Part shown: piece by piece, positions 52,298-61,382 of the stretch
Layout of the letters: each line of letters begins with the position of its first letter
Numbering within the stretch: the stretch's first letter is position 1
Origin: CANHCC01 sp040381555
GTDB lineage: Bacteria; Bacteroidota; Bacteroidia; J057; RFSG01
Reading direction: 5' to 3'
Assembly (NCBI GenBank): GCA_040381555.1
Contig: JBEIHC010000002.1
Location: 3,921-67,920 of the forward strand
DNA length: 64,000 nt
The notes under the pieces: generated by a model
What the model saw: only the letters and a program-made list of their open reading frames with translations
Database searches by the model: none
Told to the model about the DNA's origin: nothing
Made by a program: the position numbers and the translations under genes

Positions 52298-52834
52298 ACT
52301 TCTCGCAACGCAATTGTTTACATTTCCATCAGTTTGGATGGATATATCGCCGGTCCTAATCACAATCTTTCGTTTTTCGATTCCGTTCCGACTGAAGGAG
52401 AGGATTATGGATATTCTGAATTTGTCAGCCCAATAGATTGAGTAATTGGCGGAAAGCGTACTTATGATACTGTCATAGGGATGGGGTATGGTTTTCCTCA
52501 TCAGGATAAGGATGCTTGGATTATTGCGCGTATAGCTCAACCTGAGAAAGACAATGTTAAATTCCACACTGGGGATTTACCGTTTTAGTTGAAGAGTTAA
52601 AAACGGAAAGCAGGAAAAAATATTTTTATAGATGCGCGGGCTTGGGTGGTGAATGAATTATTACGACTTCAACTCTTTGATAAAATTCATCTTTCTATTG
52701 TGCCTGTTTTATTTGGAAATGGGGTTCGGTTATTTCAGGGAAATTATCCTTCAGATGACTTTCAATTAATAGATTCGAAAAGCTACGATACCGGTTTGGT
52801 AAAATTAATTTATCACCGCAAACGGATTGTTTAA
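52298..52834 (+). pseudogene. Dihydrofolate reductase-like (RibD C-terminal domain) pseudogene
   Basis: The frame from about 52313 reads IVYISISLDGYIAGPN, a classic RibD_C/DHFR-like opening, then 'GGKRTYDTV' and 'FPHQDKDAWII'. It has an in-frame TGA at 52439-52441 where Trp or another residue should be. Further on the frame shifts twice: after GDLP at about 52586 and in the A-run near 52618. The end, 'NIFIDARAWVVNELL...FDKIHLSIVPVLFGNGVRLF', is again recognisable. The start codon is missing. It is a decayed reductase of the small YyaP/YwjB-like type. Confidence 0.85.
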
Positions 52835-52904
52835 TTAACATTTTGGCATTAAGAGTACTTGTATGCCTCAACTTACAAGTATTTAAAATGCTTCAATTCC
52901 CAGT

Positions 52905-53325
52905 AAAATCTGCTTAGCGAGATTATCCAACAATTGTTTCCACTCTATCTGTGCAATTTGCGCACAAAACTAAATAACTAAAACAATCTGTAAAATCTGC
53001 GTAGCGAGATTATACTACATTTATTTCCATCCTATCTGTGTAATCTGTGGAATAAAAAACCAACAACTAAAATAATCTGTACAATTTGCACAGCTTGTTT
53101 ACCGCCCAATTATTTCCATCCCATCTGTGTAATCTGCGGAAAACATCCCAACAACTAAAATAATCTGTACAATTTGCACAGCTTGTTTACCGCCCAACTA
53201 TTTCCATCCTATCTGTGTAATCTGCGGAAAACAACCCAACAACTAAAACAATCTGTACAATCTGCACAGCTTGTTTACCGCCCAAATTTTTCCATCCCAT
53301 CTGTGTAATCTGCGGAAAACAACCC
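52905..53325. repeat. Tandem array of about five 88-bp repeats
   Basis: Units begin near 52905, 52985, 53074, 53162 and 53250. The last three copies are nearly identical in their first 60 bases and the first two are diverged. Each unit contains AATCTGTACAATTTGCACAGC, an imperfect palindrome around CTGTACAATTTGCACAG, and ATCTGTGTAATCTGCGG. The sequence ATCTGTGTAATCTGCGG is, from memory, a frequent dispersed repeat in Bacteroidota intergenic DNA. No open frame is present. The array lies between the reductase pseudogene and pyrF. Confidence 0.85.
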
Positions 53326-53347
53326 ACTAATTCAGCAAGTTTATCCC

Positions 53348-54163
53348 TTACCTTCCAACCTCAAAAAAACCCGCGAATTTCGAATGTAAATTTCGTGCTT
53401 CCTTTGCTGCAGCTTCTGCATAATCAGCACCTGAACTTGCATACAATATCTGACGACCCACATTAATGAGTACTTTAGGTGCAAGACTTTTCAAAACAGC
53501 ATCGAGATCTCCTCCCTGTGTACCAATACCAGGAACTAGAAAAAATGTATCCGAAGCCATTTCCCGGATGCCAGCTAAATCCTCGGGATGCGTGGCACCT
53601 ACAACAAAACCTATGGTACCCTTAGCTTCTGTTTGCCAGCCAAGAGATTTTTCAATCACCCATTTATATAAAGGTTTACCTTCTATTTCTAAATATTGAA
53701 AATCAGCTGAACCAGAATTCGAGGTAAGGGCTAATATAAAAACCCATTTGCCGGAGTCTTGCAAAAAAGGCAGTACAGAATCCTTTCCCATATAAGGAGC
53801 AACGGTAATAGCATTTACTCCCGGAAAATCGAAAACAGCCTTCGCATACATAGAAGAAGTATTCCCTATATCTCCTCTTTTCGCATCGGCAATCACAAAT
53901 ATTTCGTCTGGAATAAAGGATAAGGTTTCGGTCAGAATAGTATGCCCTACAGACCCGAGAGATTCATAAAAGGCATAATTGGGTTTGTAGGCAACGGCAT
54001 AAGGCAAAGTTGCCCGAATGATATTTTGATTGAACTCTAGAACCGATTCTGTTAAATCGATTCCCTTTAGACAAACGGGAAATTTGGATATATCCGGATC
54101 AAGCCCTACACAGAGAAAGGATTTTTTTTGAAGAATAAGGGCCTCTAATTCTTCCGGACGCAT
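53348..54163 (-). CDS. pyrF: Orotidine 5'-phosphate decarboxylase
   Basis: PyrF converts OMP to UMP, the last step of pyrimidine synthesis. The 271-residue protein is the longer type-2 form: 'SFLCVGLDPDISKFP', 'IFVIADAKRGDIGNTSSMYAKAVF' with the catalytic Lys-Asp pair, 'GFVVGATHPEDLAGIR' and 'FLVPGIGTQGGDLDAVL'. The start touches the end of lolA (1 bp overlap). Confidence 0.95.
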   Translation of the reverse strand: MRPEELEALILQKKSFLCVGLDPDISKFPVCLKGIDLTESVLEFNQNIIRATLPYAVAYKPNYAFYESLGSVGHTILTETLSFIPDEIFVIADAKRGDIGNTSSMYAKAVFDFPGVNAITVAPYMGKDSVLPFLQDSGKWVFILALTSNSGSADFQYLEIEGKPLYKWVIEKSLGWQTEAKGTIGFVVGATHPEDLAGIREMASDTFFLVPGIGTQGGDLDAVLKSLAPKVLINVGRQILYASSGADYAEAAAKEARNLHSKFAGFFEVGR

Positions 54164-54807
54164 TAGCGTAAATCGACTATTTCAAATCCAGGATAGGAGG
54201 CTTTATTGAATACAAATTCAGAATCCAGGATACCTGTATCTGTTTTTATATTGCTGAGTTCATACCGAACGAGGGCCCCATTTCTTTGGAAGATTACAGC
54301 ACGCTCCAGCATAAGAGATTTCTTATTGACCCATACTTCCACTCGAGTGTAGTCAGAGTTTTTGTTTAAGGAGAACAAACTCATTTTGTGATAGACAGCA
54401 GCACCAATGGTTTCTTCCTTGTCATATCTGGATTTTGTTTCCTTTTCGTAGATTTTATACATACGATCTAGGCTCAAACTTTCCTCTGGATCAAACTCAG
54501 AGATATTAATTTCCTTCTCTGGTTTCATCACCATCCAAATGGTGGCACCATCACATATAACTTCTTGCTCACTAAATGAAACCCGATACTTTTTACCTTT
54601 AATTTTCATGGTTCCTGTACGGGAGGTATTGCCATTTTTCAAGCTTTTATTTTCTAAAGTATATTTGAAAGAGGTGGTCATATCCTTCAGGGCATTATAC
54701 TTTTGGCGAGAGCTGCTCATAATTTCAGCAGCTTTAGGGTCGTTTTGACCATTTACTCCAATGGCCCCTAATAAAACACAGGCAAAAAACAGGAAGAGAT
54801 TTTTCAT
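54163..54807 (-). CDS. lolA: Outer-membrane lipoprotein carrier protein LolA-like
   Basis: LolA carries lipoproteins from the inner-membrane LolCDE complex to the outer membrane. The 214-residue protein has a signal peptide (cleavage after GVNGQ) and the LolA half-barrel: 'YNALKDMTTSFKYTLEN', 'GTMKIKGKKYRVSF', 'VICDGATIWMV' and a hydrophobic C-terminal part. It lies directly after ftsK (21 nt gap), the usual Bacteroidota order. A lolB gene is not seen. Confidence 0.85.
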   Translation of the reverse strand: MKNLFLFFACVLLGAIGVNGQNDPKAAEIMSSSRQKYNALKDMTTSFKYTLENKSLKNGNTSRTGTMKIKGKKYRVSFSEQEVICDGATIWMVMKPEKEINISEFDPEESLSLDRMYKIYEKETKSRYDKEETIGAAVYHKMSLFSLNKNSDYTRVEVWVNKKSLMLERAVIFQRNGALVRYELSNIKTDTGILDSEFVFNKASYPGFEIVDLR

Positions 54808-54828
54808 AATCCTACAAAAATACGCAAA

Positions 54829-57501
54829 TCAGGAATGGCGTTTCAAAAACTGTTCCAAATCTGCTTCAGTATGAATTAATACCTCTCTGGGTTTGGATCC
54901 ATTAGTAGGACCTACGATTCCGGCTCTCTCCATTTGATCCATAATTCTGCCAGCCCGATTGTAACCAAGTTTTAATCTTCTTTGAATAAGGGAGGTAGAT
55001 CCTTGCTGATGTCGCACGATTAATTTAGCTGCATCTTCAAACATTCTATCCCTTTCTCCGGGTTCTAAGTCATCTTCCTCTTCTCCGTCATTTTCATCCG
55101 CAACTTCAGGCAAGAAGTAAGCATCTGGATATCCCGTTTGGTTGCTGATAAACTCCACCAGCTTTTCCACTTCCGGAGTATCAATAAAAGCATTTTGAAT
55201 GCGGATTACATCACTACCCGTTGAAATCAACATATCCCCTCTGCCAATCAGGCGATCCGCTCCCCCTTGATCCAAAATCGTTCTGGAATCAATTTTTGAA
55301 CTAACCTTATAGGAAATTCGGGTAGGGAAATTTGCTTTTATAATTCCGGTAATTACATTGACTGATGGTCTTTGAGTAGCAACTACTAGGTGAATCCCTA
55401 CAGCTCGTGCTAACTGCGCCAAACGGGCAATAGGAGTTTCAACTTCTTTTCCGGCTGTCATCATCAAATCGGCCAACTCATCTATAATTAATACAATATA
55501 GGGCAAGAACTTATGGCCACGAAGGGGATTCAGCCTGCGATCCATGAACTTCTTATTGTACTCCGTAATATTCCGGGTGTGAGCGAGCTTCAATAAATCG
55601 TATCGAGAATCCATCTCCATACACAAACTATTCAGCACATGAATAACCTGTTTTGAATCGGTAATAATGGAATCTTCGTAATTGGGTAGCTTAGCTAAGA
55701 AGTGATTTTCAATGGGCTGATAGAGCGGCATTTCGACCTTCTTAGGATCTATCAACACAAACTTAACCTGGCTTGGATGCTTCTTATAAAGAATTGAAGC
55801 AATAATATTGTTCAAGCCAACTGATTTCCCTTGGCCAGTAGCACCTGCTATCAACAGGTGGGGCATTTTGGTTAGGTCGGCAATGTACACTTCATTGGTA
55901 ATGGTTTTACCAATGGCTATAGGCAGTTCTGCTTTGGTATCTCTGAATTTTTCAGTACCAATCACACTTCGGAAGGTAACCATCTCAGGATGAGAATTCG
56001 GAATTTCTATCCCAATGGTCCCTTTTCCCGGAATAGGAGCGATAATTCGTATACCTAAGGCTGCAAGACTTAAGGCAATGTCATCTTCCAGATTCCGGAT
56101 TTTACTAATCTTTATTCCCGGTGCAGGTACAATTTCATAGAGCGTAACGGTGGGACCAATCGTTGCCTTTATTGAAACAATCTCGATTCCATAGTTTCGA
56201 AGGGTTGTTTCAATTTTTTCTTTGTTGGCCACCAATTCTTGACGCTCCAACTCTGGAGATGGCCCGGCAGGCTGATGATTTAACAGATCTATTGTGGGAT
56301 ATTTATAACTCCGCAACTCTAGGGTTGGGTCATACAAGTCCCAATCGACCACTGTATCCATTTCATGAGACTTATCCTGGTCTGCCTCTGAAATTATTTT
56401 CTCTACTTTATCTCCTTCTGTAACGACAATATTTTCATGATCTTCTAGTAATCCTTCATACTCAGGTTCCGGCTCGCCTGGTTTTTCAAAAGTGAATTCT
56501 ACTTCTTGGGTCTTTTCGCTTTTTTTCTCTTTTATCGGAGTGTTTACTGAAAATTCAATTTCTTTACCTTTTTCCGGAATAGCTGATTCCTCTGAATCGT
56601 TATCTATCTCGAATAAAACATCTTCTTCTTCCTCTTCCTCTTTTGAGTCTTCCTCTTCTGTAATTTCAGCCTCTGAATTCAACTGGTTTTCCGTTTCGTT
56701 CAAAACGGTTTTAGGGATTTTACCTGATTTATTTCTCGCTTTTTTCTGTTCCGGTTCTTCCGTTTCTTCAGATATAGGTTCTTCCTCTTGGTCTTGAAGA
56801 CGATTGGAGTCTTTTAACCAGGTTCCAGGGTTAAGGTCAATATTATATTGCAATACAAGTGCACCAATGAGGCTGATTAAAATCAACAATCCTGTACCTG
56901 CTGTTCCAATGAATAAGTGGAGGGCTTCAGTCATCTGTAAACCAATAGCTCCGCCCCAATCTGGGCTTTCTAACCCAAAAGTGCGGGCAATCCATGCCCC
57001 TGTTAATGCGGTCCAAGGCCATAAGAATAAACAAGCGAAAAACAGGAACGATGCATAGCGCATTTTGGACTTTTCTAATAAGCCATATCCTGTAAGAACC
57101 AACAATACAGGAATACTCAGCGCAATAAATCCTAACCCATCACTTACTAAACGATACGCAACCCATGCCCCAACAGAACCCAGCCAGTTGGAAGCTTTTT
57201 TTACACCGTCCCCACTCAATCCATTTTCAGCGAGATCCGCATCTACAGAGCCATAGAAAAAGTGCGAAACCAGAGAAAAGAATATAAAAACTCCAGAAGC
57301 AATTAAAAATAGTGCGGATAATTTTCGGAATTGCTCCCCTTTCACCCAGGTCAGGAACTGAGGCAAGATTTTTTCATCCGCAGTTTCTGTTGGTGCAGTT
57401 TCAAGGGTGGGCAATACCTCTTCCTCCCGGTTATCTCGGGCGGAAAGCGGTTCGTTTTTAGGTAAGTTTTTTCCGTTTGTACGGGATGTGGTATTCCTCA
57501 T
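54829..57501 (-). CDS. ftsK: DNA translocase FtsK
   Basis: FtsK pumps DNA at the septum to finish chromosome segregation. The 890-residue protein has N-terminal membrane helices (residues 60-220), a very acidic Glu-rich linker (about 235-385), an alpha domain, and the motor with the Walker A GATGQGKS at residues 553-560 and a DEL Walker B ('VLIIDELADLM'). A gamma winged-helix domain at the C-terminus ('STSLIQRRLKLGYNRAGRIMDQME') reads KOPS-type sites. lolA and pyrF follow in an operon. Confidence 0.96.
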   Translation of the reverse strand: MRNTTSRTNGKNLPKNEPLSARDNREEEVLPTLETAPTETADEKILPQFLTWVKGEQFRKLSALFLIASGVFIFFSLVSHFFYGSVDADLAENGLSGDGVKKASNWLGSVGAWVAYRLVSDGLGFIALSIPVLLVLTGYGLLEKSKMRYASFLFFACLFLWPWTALTGAWIARTFGLESPDWGGAIGLQMTEALHLFIGTAGTGLLILISLIGALVLQYNIDLNPGTWLKDSNRLQDQEEEPISEETEEPEQKKARNKSGKIPKTVLNETENQLNSEAEITEEEDSKEEEEEEDVLFEIDNDSEESAIPEKGKEIEFSVNTPIKEKKSEKTQEVEFTFEKPGEPEPEYEGLLEDHENIVVTEGDKVEKIISEADQDKSHEMDTVVDWDLYDPTLELRSYKYPTIDLLNHQPAGPSPELERQELVANKEKIETTLRNYGIEIVSIKATIGPTVTLYEIVPAPGIKISKIRNLEDDIALSLAALGIRIIAPIPGKGTIGIEIPNSHPEMVTFRSVIGTEKFRDTKAELPIAIGKTITNEVYIADLTKMPHLLIAGATGQGKSVGLNNIIASILYKKHPSQVKFVLIDPKKVEMPLYQPIENHFLAKLPNYEDSIITDSKQVIHVLNSLCMEMDSRYDLLKLAHTRNITEYNKKFMDRRLNPLRGHKFLPYIVLIIDELADLMMTAGKEVETPIARLAQLARAVGIHLVVATQRPSVNVITGIIKANFPTRISYKVSSKIDSRTILDQGGADRLIGRGDMLISTGSDVIRIQNAFIDTPEVEKLVEFISNQTGYPDAYFLPEVADENDGEEEDDLEPGERDRMFEDAAKLIVRHQQGSTSLIQRRLKLGYNRAGRIMDQMERAGIVGPTNGSKPREVLIHTEADLEQFLKRHS

Positions 57502-57680
57502 TTCCTCGTTGACTTGATTTCTGTTGGTAGCTTCTATTTACCGAAAAACGAATTTCAGGGCAAACCCAATATGCAAAAACAGAATCTGCCTATATTCCAA
57601 CAAAATAAAGCAGGAAGGTAATGCGATTGGAGGTTCCTATTCCTCGCTTTTATGTGCATAAGGATTTTTTGACCAGAATA

Positions 57681-58712
57681 TCAGGCAGATTCGGCAATTG
57701 CTCGGACAATTCTACGAACTAAAGCAGGTCCTTCATATACATAGCCTGTATATAATTGAATCAAAGAGGCACCGGCATCTAGTTTTTCGAGTGCATCTTC
57801 CGGATGAAAAATCCCCCCTACGCCGATGATTGGTAATTCCCCATTCGTTTGGCGGTTAATCCAACGAATAGTTTCGGTGGATTTTTGTCGCAGAGGTTTT
57901 CCGGATAAACCACCACTTTGATGAACAAGATCTGAGTTCGAAAGCAAACCTGTTCGAGACAGCGTAGTGTTTGTTGCGACAACGCCCTGCACTTTTTCCT
58001 GCATCAACACTTCCACTAACTCTCCCAAAGCAAATTCGTCCAAATCAGGTGCTATTTTAACAAAAATCGGACGATAAATGGGTAAAGACTGGGAATAAGC
58101 CACCGTCTGAGAGAGCAATTTTTTTAGCGGCTCCTTTTCTTGCAAGGCTCTTAGTCCTGGGGTATTAGGAGAACTAATGTTTATGGTAAAATAATCAACC
58201 TGTGAAGCCAATTTTCCCATGCAGTATAGATAATCATTTACCGCACCTTCATTTGCTGTGATTTTATTTTTTCCGATATTTCCCCCAACAATAAAATCTT
58301 GGGGAGAGGTCTTATCGCGTGCAGCAAGCAAATCTGCCAGATGATCTACCCCTTGATTATTAAAGCCCATGCGATTGATTAAAGCTTGGTCTTTTGTGAG
58401 GCGAAACAACCTAGGGTATTCATTTCCAGACTGTTGCTTAGGCGTTACCGTCCCATATTCTGCAAAAGAAAATCCTAAGTCAGACCAACTAGGGTGCAGC
58501 ACCCCATCTTTATCGAAACCAGCGGCGAGACCAACTGGATGGCGAAAGTTGAGTCCGGCCAATGTTACAGGGTGATTGGGTGTGTTTCCCCACCATTCCT
58601 TTATTAATGAATGAAAAGGAGATTGCATCAAAAACCTCAACGAGGAAAACACCAGACGATGCGCTTGTTCGGGTGGAAGTTGAAATAGCAGGGGTTTCAG
58701 CAAAGAATACAT
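57681..58712 (-). CDS. pyrD: Dihydroorotate dehydrogenase (quinone), class 2
   Basis: PyrD oxidises dihydroorotate to orotate, passing electrons to quinones at the membrane. The 343-residue protein has the N-terminal membrane-binding helix (LKPLLFQLPPEQAHRLVF), the FMN-barrel motifs 'NRMGFNNQG', 'NISSPNTPGLR' with the catalytic Ser and 'ATNTTLSRTGL', and 'GVGGIFHPEDALEKLDAGASLIQLYTG'. It stands alone, separated from pckA by a terminator. Confidence 0.96.
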   Translation of the reverse strand: MYSLLKPLLFQLPPEQAHRLVFSSLRFLMQSPFHSLIKEWWGNTPNHPVTLAGLNFRHPVGLAAGFDKDGVLHPSWSDLGFSFAEYGTVTPKQQSGNEYPRLFRLTKDQALINRMGFNNQGVDHLADLLAARDKTSPQDFIVGGNIGKNKITANEGAVNDYLYCMGKLASQVDYFTINISSPNTPGLRALQEKEPLKKLLSQTVAYSQSLPIYRPIFVKIAPDLDEFALGELVEVLMQEKVQGVVATNTTLSRTGLLSNSDLVHQSGGLSGKPLRQKSTETIRWINRQTNGELPIIGVGGIFHPEDALEKLDAGASLIQLYTGYVYEGPALVRRIVRAIAESA

Positions 58713-58742
58713 AGAGAAAATGGATGCACATTAAAATAAATT

Positions 58743-58777
58743 AAAAAAGCCGCCCCTGCAGGCAGAGACGGCTTTTT
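58743..58777 (-). terminator. Rho-independent terminator downstream of pckA
   Basis: AAAAAGCCG and CGGCTTTTT flank a 16-base GC-rich loop (CCCCTGCAGGCAGAGA) with T-runs on both strands. It lies about 23 nt after the pckA stop codon. Confidence 0.85.
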
Positions 58778-58799
58778 GAATGCTTAAATCAGGTAATAA

Positions 58800-60419
58800 T
58801 CAGGAATTGGCCATCACCTTGGGTGCAGCAGCCAATATTTCCTCATTGGCAAAATTTGCATATTGACTGAAGTTTTTCACAAAAGCAGCCGCCAATTCAT
58901 TCGCTTTTTTGTCATAGGCAGATTTATCTGTCCAAGTATTTCTGGGTGTTAAAATCTCAGTCGGAACATTTGGAACTGATTGAGGAATGTGTAGACCAAA
59001 AATGGAATCAGCCACTGTTGGAACTGCATCTAACTCACCATTGAGGGCAGCAGAAATCATCGCTCTGGTAAAAGATAATTTCATTCTGGAGCCTACACCG
59101 TATGGACCACCAGTCCAGCCTGTATTTATCAACCAAACATTGACTTTGTTTTCTTTTAGTTTTTTCCCGAGCAACTCAGCGTATTTAGTAGGATGCAAGG
59201 GAAGGAAAGCTTTACCAAAACAGGCGGAGAAGGTCGTTTGAGGTTCTGTTACCCCTGCTTCTGTACCTGCAACTTTTGCGGTGTAACCAGAGATAAAATG
59301 ATACATCGCCTGACCTGGACTTAGCTTCGAAATGGGAGGTAAAACACCAAAAGCATCGGCAGTAAGAAGGAAGATGTTTTTAGGGATACCTCCGACAGAT
59401 GGCTCTACTGCATTATTGATATAATGGATTGGATAGGCAACCCGCGTGTTTTCAGTTACTTCGGTATTGGTAAAATCAACCGTTGTAGTACCATCGATGA
59501 AACGACAGTTTTCCAATAGGGCACCAAATTTAACCGCATCCCAAATTTGAGGTTCTTTTTCTCGAGTGAGGTCTACACATTTTGCATAACATCCGCCCTC
59601 AAAATTAAATACACCATTATTTGTCCATCCATGCTCATCATCTCCAATTAAATTGCGATTGGGATCTGCCGACAAGGTCGTTTTTCCAGTACCAGATAAA
59701 CCAAAAAATATAGCTGTGTTCCCATCTTGGCCAATGTTGGCAGAGCAGTGCATGGGAAGTACATTTTTAAATGGCAATACATAATTCAATACCGTGAAAA
59801 TACCTTTTTTCATCTCTCCGGTATAAGCAGAACCACCAATTAGGATGATTTTTTTGGTAAAATCAATAATAGTAAAGTTGTGTTGACGGGTGCCATCAAT
59901 AGAAGGGTCTGCTTTGAATCCACAAGCATTCACAATATGCCATTCTGGATTAAAATCAGTTGGATTGTCTAATTCTTCCTGATTGGGACGAAGGAATAGA
60001 TTGTTACAAAATAGATTATGCCATGGGTTTTCATTAATCACCCGGAGTTTAATGCGGTGTTCTGGGTCAGCGCCGGCGTAAGCATCACGGGCATAGAGGT
60101 CTTTACCCTGAAGGTATCCCATTATGCGATTGTATAGCTTCTCAAATTTTTCAGAGCTAAACTCATTATTTACATCTCCCCACCAAACATGATCTTTTGT
60201 GTTTTCATCTTTAACCACAAATTTATCTTTGGGAGAACGCCCGGTAAACTCTCCGGTATCAACCATGATTGCTCCTGTGTCAGCCAAAACACCTTCTCCA
60301 CGGAGAATGGTCTCTTCGACAAGTTCAGAGGGGGTTAAATTCCAAACAACAGAGGCGGGATTTTTAATGCCCAAGTAGGCTAAAGAATTATCCAGTGCAT
60401 TTGTTCCGGATTCTTGCAT
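58800..60419 (-). CDS. pckA: Phosphoenolpyruvate carboxykinase (ATP)
   Basis: PckA converts oxaloacetate and ATP to PEP, CO2 and ADP, feeding gluconeogenesis. The 539-residue protein (ATG 60419) has 'GEFTGRSPKDKF', the kinase-1a P-loop GLSGTGKTT (residues 240-248), 'HGWTNNGVFNFEGGCYAKC' and the 'TRVAYPIHYI' segment. The frame is open upstream to 60500, but those residues precede the promoter element and are excluded. Confidence 0.96.
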   Translation of the reverse strand: MQESGTNALDNSLAYLGIKNPASVVWNLTPSELVEETILRGEGVLADTGAIMVDTGEFTGRSPKDKFVVKDENTKDHVWWGDVNNEFSSEKFEKLYNRIMGYLQGKDLYARDAYAGADPEHRIKLRVINENPWHNLFCNNLFLRPNQEELDNPTDFNPEWHIVNACGFKADPSIDGTRQHNFTIIDFTKKIILIGGSAYTGEMKKGIFTVLNYVLPFKNVLPMHCSANIGQDGNTAIFFGLSGTGKTTLSADPNRNLIGDDEHGWTNNGVFNFEGGCYAKCVDLTREKEPQIWDAVKFGALLENCRFIDGTTTVDFTNTEVTENTRVAYPIHYINNAVEPSVGGIPKNIFLLTADAFGVLPPISKLSPGQAMYHFISGYTAKVAGTEAGVTEPQTTFSACFGKAFLPLHPTKYAELLGKKLKENKVNVWLINTGWTGGPYGVGSRMKLSFTRAMISAALNGELDAVPTVADSIFGLHIPQSVPNVPTEILTPRNTWTDKSAYDKKANELAAAFVKNFSQYANFANEEILAAAPKVMANS

Positions 60420-60455
60420 AGTTTTAAGGGTTTGATGGTGAACTAATTTTCGACG

Positions 60456-60463
60456 CAAAGTTA
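60456..60463 (-). promoter_or_regulatory. -7 promoter element of pckA
   Basis: TAACTTTG on the minus strand fits TAnnTTTG, 36 nt upstream of the ATG at 60419. Confidence 0.55.
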
Positions 60464-60525
60464 ACAGGTATCGCACGAATGTCAAATGAGCCGGAGGCAA
60501 TTCTACAAATTTGAAAACAATAACA

Positions 60526-61239
60526 ATGGATTATTTTTTAGGGGAACAAGTAAATTCTGATACTATCTGTCTGAAAGACCAAGAGATGCATCATTGTTTG
60601 AAGGTGTTAAGACACAAGGCTGGTGATTTAATTGGAGTGACGAATGGGCTAGGAAATTTATGGATATGCCAGATTGTAGAAGACGATTGGAAATCAAAAG
60701 AGCTTATAGCTCAGATAGTTTCTGAACATCCGGAGCAGGGAGAAGACCCAGCAGGGATTTGTCTAATTTGCTGTGGCCCAGAAGATAGTGGCAGAATGGA
60801 ATGGCTGATTGAAAAGTCTGTGGAATTGGGGGTCTCCCACTTACATATAGTTAAATCTGCACGCAGCGGATTTCTGCGCCTCAAACCAGTTAGAATTGAA
60901 TCCATCTTAAAAACGGCAGTAAAGCAATGTGGCCGAAGTCGAATTCCTGAATATAAAATTTTTAATAGTCTGAGCGAGTCATTAGCAGAAATAGCAGATA
61001 ATAAAGGACTTAGGTTGGTAGGGGCAGAATTGGCAGAGCCTATTCGATCTCAAGATTTACTAGAGATAAATACTCCCATTACTCTCTGCTGTGGACCGGA
61101 AGGAGACTTCACTCCCGAAGAGTTAACTTTACTGAAAAATGAATACGGTTTTCTACCCGTATCAATTGGAAATACCCGATTAAGATCAGAGACGGCCTGC
61201 CTCGCTTTGCTCTCTTGGGCAAAGAGTAGAAGAGGATAA
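60526..61239 (+). CDS. rsmE: 16S rRNA (uracil(1498)-N3)-methyltransferase
   Basis: RsmE methylates U1498 near the decoding site using SAM. The 237-residue SPOUT protein has an N-terminal PUA-like domain ('HHCLKVLRHKAGDLIGVTNG'), and the C-terminal knot motifs 'GPEGDFTPEELTLL' and 'IGNTRLRSETACLALLSWA'. The ATG at 60526 is favoured over a TTG at 60511. Divergent from pckA across a 106-nt gap. Confidence 0.94.
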   Translation: MDYFLGEQVNSDTICLKDQEMHHCLKVLRHKAGDLIGVTNGLGNLWICQIVEDDWKSKELIAQIVSEHPEQGEDPAGICLICCGPEDSGRMEWLIEKSVELGVSHLHIVKSARSGFLRLKPVRIESILKTAVKQCGRSRIPEYKIFNSLSESLAEIADNKGLRLVGAELAEPIRSQDLLEINTPITLCCGPEGDFTPEELTLLKNEYGFLPVSIGNTRLRSETACLALLSWAKSRRG

Positions 61240-61382
61240 AATCATTTCAGAAACTGAATTTTACCGTTCACACAGGGAAAGTTATACACAAATTCACACT
61301 AAAAATATAAATCATTATATTTGCCTTAAGCTTATTCTGAGTTAACATTTCTCGAAAAGCAATTATCATAGAATCTGTTATT

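Noticed and set aside
52280..52567. 95-codon minus-strand frame over the reductase pseudogene
   Set aside because: The plus strand has recognisable RibD_C motifs, so this is a shadow.
52905..53325. CRISPR array
   Set aside because: The repeated unit is about 88 bp without distinct spacers, so it is a tandem repeat and not a CRISPR array.
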